Translations under genes and position numbers: made by a program
Assembly: GCF_964355755.1 (NCBI RefSeq)
Contig: NC_092674.1
Span: 27,576,001-27,640,000 of the forward strand
Length of the DNA stretch: 64,000 nt
Direction: 5' to 3'
Origin: Antedon mediterranea
Taxonomy: Eukaryota > Echinodermata > Crinoidea > Comatulida > Antedonidae
In this document: in pieces, positions 59,001 to 64,000 of the stretch
Numbering within the stretch: the stretch's first letter is position 1
How the letters are laid out: every line of letters starts with the position of its first letter
Notes under the pieces: model-generated
Database searches by the model: none
What the model was told of the DNA's origin: nothing
What the model saw: only the letters and a program-made list of their open reading frames with translations

Positions 59001-59807
59001 TTTTTGTGCACAATCTTGAGGGGTCTGCCCGGTATGTTTTCTCCCAATCGTGTTTTATTAATAATCAGCATAGACCTATCCAATATAGGCCCCATTAAAT
59101 GTTGAGTCTTGCCCTAGGCTACTATTCATGGATCTATAAACTTGGTTTATTTATAGCTCCATGTTATGATCAATACTCAATACTTGCATTAATTCAGTGT
59201 AGTGAAGCCCATCTTCCAGAACCAAAACCGACAGGAATCCGTGAAATGATTTGCTTAAAATCCTTCTAAACTACGTAGGCTACTAATATTATTATAAACA
59301 TTAAATATAATTCCACAAATTACTATGTTGACGCTGCTAAACGTGTAGGCTTATTGGTACACAAGAAATTACAGGCTATAGCTATCGTGTCAACAAGTAA
59401 ACATTAGACTGATAAAATCTAGATAATTTATTACAATCAACAAGAACCGTTTAAAATCATATTAATTTGACATAAATTCCCTACACATATTACATGCTTT
59501 CTCAACATTAAACCCCAAATTTGGAACCCCCTCTTTCATTTACTTCAACTAACCGTCGAGTTCCACTTTGGCCCTAAGGATAATTATGTTGAAAACCAAC
59601 CACGTGGCACCCAAAATGTCCCATTGATGTTAAAAGAGAGGTAGATATTATAATGTGTAATTTACTCACCGTTGGACATATGAGGGTAGCTACCCCTTCA
59701 CTCAAACTCTGCAGATCTAGCTTCTTCCCGCCTTCTTCTTCCTTCCTGTTTCCATTTTGATATTCTGGGCTATGCCCATTTGAAGATCGAACTGGCGATG
59801 TATTCAT
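31901..59807 (-). CDS. GUCY1A1: Soluble guanylate cyclase alpha subunit (complete, nine coding exons)
   Basis: Encodes a 647-residue alpha subunit of the cytosolic NO receptor, which makes cGMP from GTP as a heterodimer with a beta subunit. Joining the nine exons gives one frame with matching phases. Order: short Gln/Glu/Lys-rich N-terminus; heme-NO-binding-like domain (about 30-200) with no histidine after GGTL (132-135), as expected for alpha; PAS-like domain (about 248-380) with FCKSFPFH; coiled coil (about 384-430); catalytic domain (about 444-620). FSDLVGFT (Asp457) and ETIGDAYC (Asp501) supply the metal-binding aspartates. [11 protein letters not shown] lacks the Asn/Arg pair that beta contributes. 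Vertebrate alpha-1 is about 690 residues; the N- and C-termini here are shorter. The start has an in-frame TAA four codons upstream and A at -3. Alpha-1 versus alpha-2 cannot be separated here. Confidence 0.93.
32061..33125 (-). other. GUCY1A intron 8
   Basis: 1,065 nt. Holds two to three CG-core repeat units (32.10-32.22 kb; GCACGCGCGTTAATATATTG and CGTCC variants) and a direct duplication of about 213 bp (32741-32953 and 32954-33120). The duplication ends at the exon 8 donor. No additional exon is seen. Confidence 0.85.
32741..33120. repeat. ~213-bp direct duplication next to exon 8
   Basis: Two copies start AGTAACAGCAAG (32741) and AGTAACGGCAAG (32954). They share CAACCTGCCTCATCACACA and ATCTTTTCCGTGGTTTGA. 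They have diverged by substitutions and small indels. The second copy abuts the exon 8 5-prime splice site. Confidence 0.75.
33126..33280 (-). CDS. GUCY1A1: GUCY1A coding exon 8
   Basis: 155 nt, acceptor GTCTTTCTAG, donor GTAAGT, end phase 2. Encodes [20 protein letters not shown] and [15 protein letters not shown], then KINVSPTTH. These are hallmark class III cyclase catalytic-core motifs in their alpha-subunit form. Confidence 0.97.
34118..34286 (+). mobile_element. Family A fold-back MITE in GUCY1A intron 7
   Basis: TTA borders, with ends AGCTCTGTCTACACTATC and GATAGTGTAGACAAGGCT. Near-consensus left half with one CArG box (CCAAATATGG). The right hairpin arm is damaged (CCATATAGTGAAAACAC). 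Inserted opposite to the direction of cyclase transcription by the convention used here. Confidence 0.85.
36036..36105 (+). mobile_element. Family B MITE, left part only
   Basis: TAAAGCTTGTTTCCCACTAG then AACGCAGCAGCAACGCAA and ACAACGCAAGTAATTTTA. The right half is missing. Confidence 0.6.
37001..37144 (-). CDS. GUCY1A1: GUCY1A coding exon 7
   Basis: 144 nt, acceptor ATATTTCAG, donor GTAAGT, phase 0 at both ends. Residues 496-543, starting [19 protein letters not shown]. Asp501 lies 44 residues after Asp457, the same spacing as in vertebrate alpha-1. [13 protein letters not shown] distinguishes alpha from beta subunits. Confidence 0.97.
39249..39383 (+). mobile_element. Family A MITE, shortened
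   Basis: Starts TTAAAACTCTGTCTACACCA and ends GATAATGTAGACAGAGCTTA. Only one of the two left-hand CArG repeats is kept. It is the founder of the tandem units that follow. Confidence 0.85.
39384..39684. repeat. Tandem 127-bp units made of MITE half plus flank
   Basis: The segment 39431-39557 repeats as 39558-39684 with an exact 127-bp period and almost no differences. The preceding 39290-39430 is a third, 14-bp longer version. Each unit joins the right half of the family A element to about 50 bp of its own right flank (GTGACAACTCGACGATAGTG, CGTCTGCATGCGAGCATTA). Each unit keeps two CArG boxes. Confidence 0.9.
40198..40683 (-). CDS. GUCY1A1: GUCY1A coding exon 6
   Basis: 486 nt, acceptor TTATTTCAG, donor GTAAGT, phase 0 at both ends. 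Residues 334-495. Contains [19 protein letters not shown], the signalling-helix coiled coil ([20 protein letters not shown] onward) and the first catalytic motif [15 protein letters not shown] with Asp457. An apparent upstream Met in the same frame lies in the intron and is not a start. Confidence 0.97.
42024..42697. repeat. Two copies of a unit; pyrimidine tract expanded in one
   Basis: Copy one starts TTCTAACAACATAGCGCTCT and ends CAAATTGTCAATCTTGTTCT (42024-42571). Copy two starts TCTAACAACATAGTGCTCTT and ends TAAATTGTCAATCTTGTTCT (42601-42697). A third, isolated head is at 41931-41953 (CTAACAACACAGTGCTC). The copies differ mainly in the length of the pyrimidine run between head and tail. 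Confidence 0.8.
42054..42430 (+). repeat. 377-bp polypyrimidine tract (TTTC/TTTTC)n
   Basis: All C or T on the plus strand apart from one A at 42234; a less pure run continues to about 42540. In cyclase pre-mRNA this becomes a (GAAA)n purine tract. Long Phe/Ser-rich and Lys/Arg/Glu-rich open frames over it are artefacts. Confidence 0.95.
44311..44397 (+). mobile_element. Family B MITE, right half
   Basis: CAATGGATCATCCGAACTGTC, the arm CGCTTTTGATTGGTCAAA and the end CTAGTGGAGAGCAAGCTTA. The left half is missing. Confidence 0.6.
45036..45557 (-). CDS. GUCY1A1: GUCY1A coding exon 5
   Basis: 522 nt, acceptor TTATTCATTCAG, donor GTAAGT, phase 0 at both ends. Residues 160-333. Covers the end of the heme-NO-binding-like domain ([19 protein letters not shown]), a variable linker (about 205-245) and the start of the PAS-like domain ([20 protein letters not shown]). 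The largest exon of the gene. Confidence 0.92.
45558..46043 (-). other. GUCY1A intron 4
   Basis: 486 nt. Holds CTGATGAAGGGCTAGTGTTG near 45613, a phrase shared with the SINE upstream region at 29.65 kb (GAGATCCAGCCACTGATACC, about 45720), and AT repeats. Confidence 0.85.
46044..46216 (-). CDS. GUCY1A1: GUCY1A coding exon 4
   Basis: 173 nt, acceptor ATTCCACAG, donor GTAAGT, phase 0 at the end. Encodes residues 102-159, including [15 protein letters not shown] and [11 protein letters not shown], clear counterparts of the vertebrate LGEE-KICYE and LGVVGGTL-DF motifs. There is no histidine in the stretch after GGTL where beta-1 places its heme ligand. Confidence 0.92.
46217..47647 (-). other. 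GUCY1A intron 3
   Basis: 1.43 kb, AT-rich. A family B MITE lies only about 80 bp from the exon 3 donor. A poor B-box-like GAGTTTAAATCTCG at about 46777 is not supported as an RNA gene. Confidence 0.85.
47392..47566. mobile_element. Family B MITE in GUCY1A intron 3
   Basis: Left end GGCTGGTTTCCACTATGGC, right end CCTATTTGGAACCAAGCGTA, with AAGGACGTACGCGCAATGC duplicated and inverted GACCAATCACAAGCGA / TTTGTGATTATTGG inside. Confidence 0.7.
47648..47745 (-). CDS. GUCY1A1: GUCY1A coding exon 3
   Basis: 98 nt, acceptor CTTCTACAG, donor GTAAGT, end phase 1. Encodes [19 protein letters not shown] at its end, corresponding to the FEKTIAEQAVAAGV region of vertebrate alpha subunits in the heme-NO-binding-like domain. 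Confidence 0.85.
47746..49038 (-). other. GUCY1A intron 2
   Basis: 1.29 kb. Holds a family B MITE and, near 47976, a minus-strand GGGTTCAAACCCC B-box-like motif without a convincing A box, possibly an old SINE. Confidence 0.85.
48328..48446. mobile_element. Family B MITE, diverged
   Basis: Left arm ACGACGCGCAGCGCAAGCGA, TTGACCAATCACACGCGGC, right arm CGTCGGGATTGGTCAAAG and end TTTGGAAGTAAGCTTA. Terminal GGTTCCC is changed on the left. Confidence 0.6.
49039..49106 (-). CDS. GUCY1A1: GUCY1A coding exon 2
   Basis: 68 nt, acceptor TATCTGTAG, donor GTGAGT, start phase 0, end phase 2. Encodes [20 protein letters not shown] plus EL. The exon is short and weakly conserved, so its identity rests on phase agreement on both sides and position. 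It is the least certain of the nine, but the reading frame runs straight from exon 1 into exon 3. Confidence 0.75.
50764..51012. repeat. Degenerate repeat with GCGGGGACCGAGGTTC motif
   Basis: AAACCAGATCCTTGCGGGGA (50799) and AAACCAGATCATTGCGGGGA (50979), each followed by CCGAGGTTC, lie about 180 bp apart. CCGAGAACCATCCTTGGAAT and CCGAGTACCACCCTTGGAAT are also paired. A related phrase occurs at 30.75 kb. Confidence 0.6.
51412..51645. repeat. ~75-bp tandem repeat
   Basis: Three to four imperfect units, each with AAACGCGTTTRTAACGATA, CTCTCATGACATCTG and TTAAGCCTACCAGC-like phrases. Confidence 0.65.
51709..51911. repeat. 103-bp tandem repeat, two units
   Basis: TATGTCTTTTATCATGTGGC recurs at 51709 and 51812. 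ACGGATTGCCTATCAGCGTC follows in each. The AAACGCGT phrase links it to the adjacent 75-bp repeat. Confidence 0.75.
52335..52491 (+). mobile_element. Family A MITE, left end lost
   Basis: Begins ACAAATTAGTTTGACAAAAA; ends GATAGTGTAGATAAAGGCTTTA. CArG boxes are all altered here (CCAAAATATGG has seven A/T bases). Confidence 0.75.
54176..54300. repeat. Diverged relative of the 201-bp unit
   Basis: TAGGCCTACAAG, CTTCCCATCAGCC, TCGATTCTCGGTACTGTATG and CACATGTGAAACACATG follow the same order as in the units at 27.66-27.96 kb. Confidence 0.5.
54475..54720. mobile_element. Dispersed repeat (ATCCTGGATTTATATAGCG), tentative
   Basis: A (TAA)n start, then ATCCTGGATTTATATAGCGA, and later TATCTTGCCTAAGGATACAA and GCAATGCGCC. 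From memory this combination occurs as an interspersed repeat in several aquatic animal genomes. I cannot confirm that or name the family here. No coding sequence. Confidence 0.35.
55443..57017. repeat. 57-bp minisatellite enclosed by terminal inverted repeats
   Basis: About 27 head-to-tail units; a typical unit runs GACAGCTGCAGACTCGTATC, TAGATGACTGTCAATAGTCA, GTTAAGATCTACCTAAT. The left border CACCCGATTTACAGCTTTCA...TTAGGTAGA (55443-55471) is the imperfect inverse of the right border TCTACCTAATGACAGCTGCA...AAATCGGGTG (56988-57017). Variants occur in recurring order (for example GTAGACTAGTATC ... GGTAAGATATACC followed by GCAGACTGG), so a higher-order pattern exists. It lies in cyclase intron 1. 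Confidence 0.9.
57018..57655. other. No feature seen (intron 1)
   Basis: AT-rich intronic sequence. Two phrases (ACACATGGGCAGTATAAATC and ACACTTGGGCAATGTGATC) are similar but too short to call a repeat. Confidence 0.5.
57656..58003. repeat. ~169-bp tandem duplication
   Basis: Two copies share TTGCCAA.GCAAAACT, GTGCGAAGTCCGGAAATAGT versus GTGCAAAGTCCGGAAATAGT, and CAGGGTTGTGTATGGG. Offset is about 169 bp with small indels. Confidence 0.8.
58830..58906. repeat. ~20-bp CG-core tandem repeat
   Basis: Four imperfect units of CACGCGTGCGTACAAATGG (with TACGTGTGCAAACAAATGG and AACGCGTGTGTAAAAATGA variants). Confidence 0.85.
59670..59807 (-). CDS. GUCY1A1: GUCY1A coding exon 1
   Basis: 138 nt, residues 1-46, phase 0 at the donor GTGAGT. 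The first 28 residues are hydrophilic and low in complexity (RKEEEGGKK). From [15 protein letters not shown] it aligns with the vertebrate alpha segment around HTLAESICKLIFPEF, which supports both the exon and its joining to exon 2. ATG context is AAACAATGA; TAA lies in frame 12 nt upstream. A further non-coding 5-prime exon is possible. Confidence 0.85.
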
Positions 59808-62653
59808 TGTTTCTACTTATTCAAGAACAGATTATTCAGTTTCAAAAATTATTACCTTTTATATCTCAAATGGGGTTTCCTCACGCGATGAATCGATGCC
59901 ACTGTCAAATGCAAGCAATTATACGCGTACGTAAGCCCTATTAGAATGCTCAGAGTTCTCACGGCAAGCATACATTTAAAAGAAATCAGGAACAACACAA
60001 TTCAAGTCCCCTGGGTATAGTTCATGACATGAATTAACCCAAGCAGAAAGTGAAGATCGTCGTATTTTGTAAAAACCGCATCAATTAAATACAACCGTTT
60101 GTTTCACCTTGATGCATCTTCTCTGCGTACGTTTATCGTAAGCTAACTGGCAGCATGCACACACTGGTCACACTTGCCGCCGCATCCCGAATGACATCCC
60201 ACACAATAACATTGACGGATGTTTCATCAATATATACCGCGTTGTACCGGTAATGAACAAAACGTTGGCAACGAAACGACTAAATAGCCTGCGCTCATTA
60301 AATCATTCACATAATGCAAAATTGTTGGTTAGTGTTCTTCCCTACTAATTGTTTTGTAATGCTAACTTACCCTGCCTCGGAAAAATATCGACTGACGAAG
60401 GTTATAGTAGCAAGAAAACGATACCCGACGATGTTATACTTTTCGCTCTGTGCTATCCTTTCCAATTTTGTTAACGTTAACTCGTCGTCGGAAACTCTAT
60501 CATTCGCCGTCGTCGTATAGGTGGTAAACCATGCACATTTTGTATACCATTCTTATCGCAATTCACTATTAGCTCTTTCAATACCACGATGCAATATTGA
60601 CAATTCGTGATCCTTTCCACTTTTCTTTTGAATGGCCGATTGAAGCCACTAAAGATTAGGTTATTTTTAGACCCATTCAGCGAAAATCGTTTGATTTGGG
60701 GTATTAACAATACTGAACGTATTGGAAAATCTTATGAACGCAAGATGGCGGTATAATCAATTTTTAACGTAACCGAACCATTTTGGATGTTCCGTAATGG
60801 GTTTACTAATTGTGACGATAACGTGTCAAACAGAACCCCACTTTATGCTATTAAACTAAATTAGTATACCTAAAGTGAAATAAGCCGGCTAAATCTTTTA
60901 AAACTGAATGGATTTGTATCGATGCGTGAGACGGCAAATCGTCAATTACTACCGCGGTCGCTAATAATACGCACAGAGAAGATACTGCGAAATAATGTAC
61001 AGTGTAGTGATGTGCATCTATTCGGTCCCTAACGTATTCTTCCACTTTCAAGATGCCCTAACTAACTGTCAAAGGACCATTGTGCTTATGTTAATAACTG
61101 ACACTCTTCCCTAGTACCATCAATTCAAACACGCTGGTGTTTGTAATTGGATTTGTAGCCAAGGCGACTAATAACTTTTGTGTAGGCCTACTAATCATGT
61201 TAAGATATGCTTTTATGCTTTATCATTGTAAGGGATGTAAATACCCTTAGGGGCATTTACAAGGCTGTCCCCGGGACTGTCCCTGGTAGCTAGGCTTACA
61301 AACATGTTTAGTTTGTTCTTGTGTTTGTTGGTATGGAAATTAATCAAATCAAAAATGTATATTATTTTCTCCATCACAAATTTTAAATAAAAATAATCAA
61401 TTGCAAAGATTAATCCATCCCAACCAAACACTATATACAAATCATTATTCCATCATATCAATTTATGATGTGTAGATGGGTAAAAATATCTCGTTCAATT
61501 GCTATCGCGTGCGCGTGTGACGTTGCACCAGTAAAGTACGCAGATTCACACAATAAAGCCAGCAGGTGAAGCTGAATTAAAAATACATGTGAATCACACA
61601 TTATTAATATGGTGTATTTGATATATGTATCATTTTATATCATTTACGTTACACTTCATTAATATCAGCCTTTCCCAACACATAACAAAACACATTGCAT
61701 CAATTAACCTTCGCATATGATAATGTATATAAATGTATTTTAAATTTTAGTGGCAGCTCAGAAAAACGAAATGTTCAAAACACGTGACCTAATTATGATG
61801 ACGTATGAAATATTAATGAGATAATATTTCCTACAAAATGTTAAATCAGCTACAAAATACTTTTATCGGCACTTAATGTAACCTAATATTAAAAAATATG
61901 TTTTAAGTTCACACAGCCCGCGAAACAATATACTTCACATTCATATTTCTTTTGTTTTGGCTAAATCTGTTATTTTTCTATTCATTTTAGGAAATACTCG
62001 GACAGGATACTCGTGTACTTATTTCAAGTGGAATTCTTCAAGACATCACCAATAAATGAAATATCCACGCGTGCATTCATGGCGTCATTTTCATCAATGT
62101 TTTGACGCGCTGACGTGATTAAGAAAAAAACTCAAGAGGGCGTTATTGCTATATTTGTCATTATCACACTACAATATCACAGATCGGAATACAAAATACA
62201 ATGTATTTTTTATTTGGAGGAGGTTATCGTATCCAGAATTAGAGGAGAGATGAGGCAAAAAACAAACATAATAATAATCAGGACGTACTACGTAACATTT
62301 TCGGTTGACATAAACAAATATAGGATTCTACTAACCCACGATATTTTTATCTTTGTATATGTGAATTTATACTTTTTTCAACTTATAGATATATTCTACT
62401 TGAATTCTTCTATTTTGTTTGCTATATAACAGTACTTTTACAGTTACAGTAATTTTAAACAACCTGTTTGGTGGAGAGGAAGAAGAGCCCGGGGACACAT
62501 ATGAGAAAGGCACAAACTGTATTGCACATATGGCGTTTCATATTTGGACTAGAAGGTTCGCGTGTCGATGATCGCGGTTTTGTTGTTTTCACGAGATCTG
62601 CATGTGCGACATGTGCTAAATTCGGCTTTGCAAATAAAATATTAATTTAAACC
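59808..62653. promoter_or_regulatory. Divergent intergenic region between GUCY1A and ST13
   Basis: Both genes start from this 2.85-kb interval, in opposite directions, so it must contain their promoters and 5-prime untranslated sequence. It has more CG dinucleotides near 59.9-60.5 kb than the surrounding DNA. Several 60-100 codon open frames (for example 60.3-60.5 and 62.1-62.4 kb) show no domain. No TATA box can be singled out in such AT-rich DNA. Confidence 0.5.
62551..62560 (+). promoter_or_regulatory. Candidate heat-shock-element pair upstream of ST13
   Basis: AGAAGGTTCG matches nGAAnnTTCn, a two-unit heat shock element, about 95 bp before the ST13 start codon. Functional elements usually have three or more units, so this could be chance or 5-prime UTR sequence. 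Confidence 0.25.
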
Positions 62654-62763
62654 ATGGAAAACGAACAGATTGAGCTACTTAAATTCTTTGTGCAACAATG
62701 CAAGGCAGACCCAGATAGTTTGCATGCCCCGTCTCTAAAGTTTTATAGAGATTGGTTGGAGAG
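62654..62763 (+). CDS. ST13: ST13 exon 1 (coding part)
   Basis: 110 nt, residues 1-36 plus two bases; donor GTATGA. Encodes the N-terminal dimerisation helix region ending in FYRDWLE. Confidence 0.93.
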
Positions 62764-63844
62764 GTATGAACTACAACTTGTTTTTGTAGGTCGGCCTAGG
62801 TAGGCCTAGCCTAGCTAGGCCTCCATCCATCATGCCCTACCTAGCTAGGCCTAGGCCTACTACTCCTAGTTAGAGTTGTTAGTAGTACTGCTAGCTAGGC
62901 CTAGCGCCAGTTAATCTTTAGGCTGGAGATGGTTAGGATCTAGGCTAGGCCAACTCATCTGGCCTACCGTACGTTACGTAGTAATTAGGAGGCTAGATAT
63001 TCATGGCAGCTACATAATTAATATTAAAACAATTTAAATAGATAGTGGAGTGCTCTGTCCCCACATCCCTGTCTGGAGTAAAAGCTAGGGCCTGAATAGT
63101 ATATGCCTGGGATATTAGTAAGTTACACATTTTTTTCCCACAGTCTTGGGGCTAAGATTCCACCACCTAAAGAACAACCCAGCGAAACCAAACCAGAACC
63201 TGCTGAAGAAATGAAAACCAATGAGGTAAGACCATGGAGTAAACAATATTTCTTTACTCCATGGTAAGACATAAGATGTGCATTTATTTTAATAATCCAA
63301 AAATGAAACTTGGTTGAAAATAAAATACCTTTCTGTGTATGGTACTGTATCTAGTATTTCGATTTAGTGAACTGAAAATCTAAATTCATACATTAAAAAT
63401 GTTTTATTTTATTAAAATTTCAGAGTGCTAAAGAAGATGGTGCTAAAAAAGCTGAGCCTACACCCGAGCCAGAAGTTGAAAGTGAAGAAAGCGAAATTGG
63501 TAAGAACAATTGTCAGACGAAATTGGTGATAAAAAAACTTGGGAAAAATCCTGCACCAGCAGTGCTGTCGAACAAGAACCATGATGTAATTCACCTGGCC
63601 TTATTTCTATTTCCTCTACAGAATTTGATATGGAAGGTGTCATAGAGGGCGACACTGATGAACCGCAAGAAATGGGGGATGGCAGCATTGAGGTCACCGA
63701 AGAAATGATGGATGCAGCCAATGAGAAACGATCCACGGCACAGATGGCGCTCAGTGAAGGAAATCATGAAGAAGCCATTAAGCTGTTCACAGAAGGCATT
63801 CTGTTAAACCCCCACTCGGCCCCTCTATTTGCAAAGAGAGCAAA
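62654..63844 (+). CDS. ST13: Hsc70-interacting protein Hip (ST13), 5-prime four exons; continues beyond window
   Basis: Hip is a cytosolic co-chaperone that binds the Hsp70 ATPase domain and stabilises its ADP state. Exons 62654-62763, 63144-63225, 63424-63499 and 63622-63844 join in one frame (163 codons plus two bases). The N-terminus, IELLKFFVQQCKADPDSLH then LKFYRDWLESLGAKIP, is the Hip dimerisation domain. An acidic linker (SEESEIEFDMEGVIEGDTDE) and PQEMGDGSIEVTEEMMD follow. At the end the first TPR begins (AQMALSEGNHEEAIKLFTEG, LLNPHSAPLFAKRA). Remaining TPRs and the C-terminal part lie outside. The start is ACCATGG with an in-frame TAA two codons upstream. FAM10/ST13 paralogues are vertebrate-specific retrocopies; this one has introns. 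Confidence 0.93.
62764..63143 (+). other. ST13 intron 1, rich in TAGGCCTA
   Basis: 380 nt. From 62790 to 62960 it is dominated by AGGCCTA/CTAGGCC/CTAGCTAGG phrases in both orientations, including GCTAGGCCTAGGCCTACTAC. A strongly self-complementary local expansion of an octamer that is scattered through the window. Confidence 0.85.
63144..63225 (+). CDS. ST13: ST13 exon 2
   Basis: 82 nt, acceptor TTTTTTCCCACAG, donor GTAAGA. Completes the split Ser codon to give WLESLGAKIPPP and a Lys/Glu/Pro-rich linker (EQPSETKPEPAEEMKTNE). Confidence 0.93.
63424..63499 (+). CDS. ST13: ST13 exon 3
   Basis: 76 nt, acceptor AAAATTTCAG, donor GTAAGA, ends in phase 1. Encodes the acidic linker SAKEDGAKKAEPTPEPEVES and EESEI. 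Confidence 0.92.
63622..63844 (+). CDS. ST13: ST13 exon 4
   Basis: 223 nt, acceptor TTCCTCTACAG, donor GTAAGC, ends in phase 2. Encodes FDMEGVIEGDTDEPQEMGDG, TEEMMDAANEKRSTAQMAL and the first TPR up to FAKRA. The next exon lies past 64000. Confidence 0.93.
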
Positions 63845-64000
63845 GTAAGCATTGGGCATTACAATAAAACACCTCCTACGGGTACCCTGGTTAAGGAATA
63901 ACCATCCATGTGAAACAACTGGAAAAGATCTTTATTCAGATGACACCCCTTTTAAAGGAAAATGTATTGGTCTTGAAGGTGTCCCCTTAATAGGGGTTAT
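63845..64000 (+). other. ST13 intron 4 (partial)
   Basis: Runs off the window. Contains ATGACACCCCTTTTAAAGG and GGTGTCCCCTTAATAGGGG, which look like pieces of a small inverted-repeat element cut by the window end. Confidence 0.6.

Larger units (their letters stand above)
49107..59669 (-). other. GUCY1A intron 1 (10.6 kb)
   Basis: The largest intron. Holds small tandem repeats at 50.8-51.0 and 51.4-51.9 kb, a family A MITE (52.3 kb), a relative of the 201-bp unit (54.2 kb), a dispersed repeat (54.5-54.7 kb), the inverted-repeat-bounded minisatellite (55.4-57.0 kb), a 169-bp duplication (57.66-58.00 kb) and a small CG-core array (58.83-58.91 kb). The 49.1-50.7, 52.5-54.1 and 58.9-59.6 kb parts show nothing else. 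Confidence 0.75.

Noticed and set aside
60314-60710. Small plus- and minus-strand frames in the divergent promoter region
   Set aside because: No recognisable protein and no splice context; length is within chance expectation.

Overview
This is AT-rich animal nuclear DNA: spliced genes with GT-AG introns, abundant non-autonomous DNA transposons, LINE and SINE debris, and minisatellites. Two conserved genes are recognisable. The protein sequences and repeat content suggest a marine invertebrate deuterostome, perhaps an echinoderm, but nothing in the sequence fixes the species. There are no prokaryotic features such as operons, ribosome binding sites or CRISPR arrays.

Layout. Positions 1-31.6 kb are a gene desert: I find no exon I can defend, only repeats. 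Between 31.9 and 59.8 kb on the minus strand lies a complete nine-coding-exon gene for the alpha subunit of soluble (nitric-oxide-sensing) guanylate cyclase. It encodes 647 residues; all splice sites are GT-AG and all phases agree. Its first intron is about 10.6 kb and carries a striking array of about 27 copies of a 57-bp repeat. After a 2.8-kb divergent intergenic region, the first four coding exons of ST13/Hip (the Hsp70-interacting co-chaperone) start at 62.65 kb on the plus strand and run off the window end.

Repeats. Family A (eleven copies) is a 110-170 bp fold-back MITE whose ends read AGCTCTGTCTACAC and which carries intact CArG boxes, CC(A/T)6GG. Family B (about eleven copies or halves) has ends AGCTTGGTTCCCACTAG. 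Both show TTA/TAA at their borders, and a nested B insertion has an exact TAA duplication, which fits PIF/Harbinger. There is also a 190-bp hAT-type MITE with an 8-bp duplication, a ~594-bp inverted-repeat element, a short retroinsertion with a perfect 16-bp target duplication, several LINE 3-prime ends and tRNA-derived SINE relics.

The two genes are not functionally linked by anything visible here. The most unusual structures are the minisatellite enclosed by terminal inverted repeats (55.4-57.0 kb, with a lone relative at 25.1 kb), the CArG-bearing MITE family, a near-perfect long hairpin at 21.66 kb, and a 377-bp pyrimidine tract in intron 5 of the cyclase gene that sits in one of two duplicated units.
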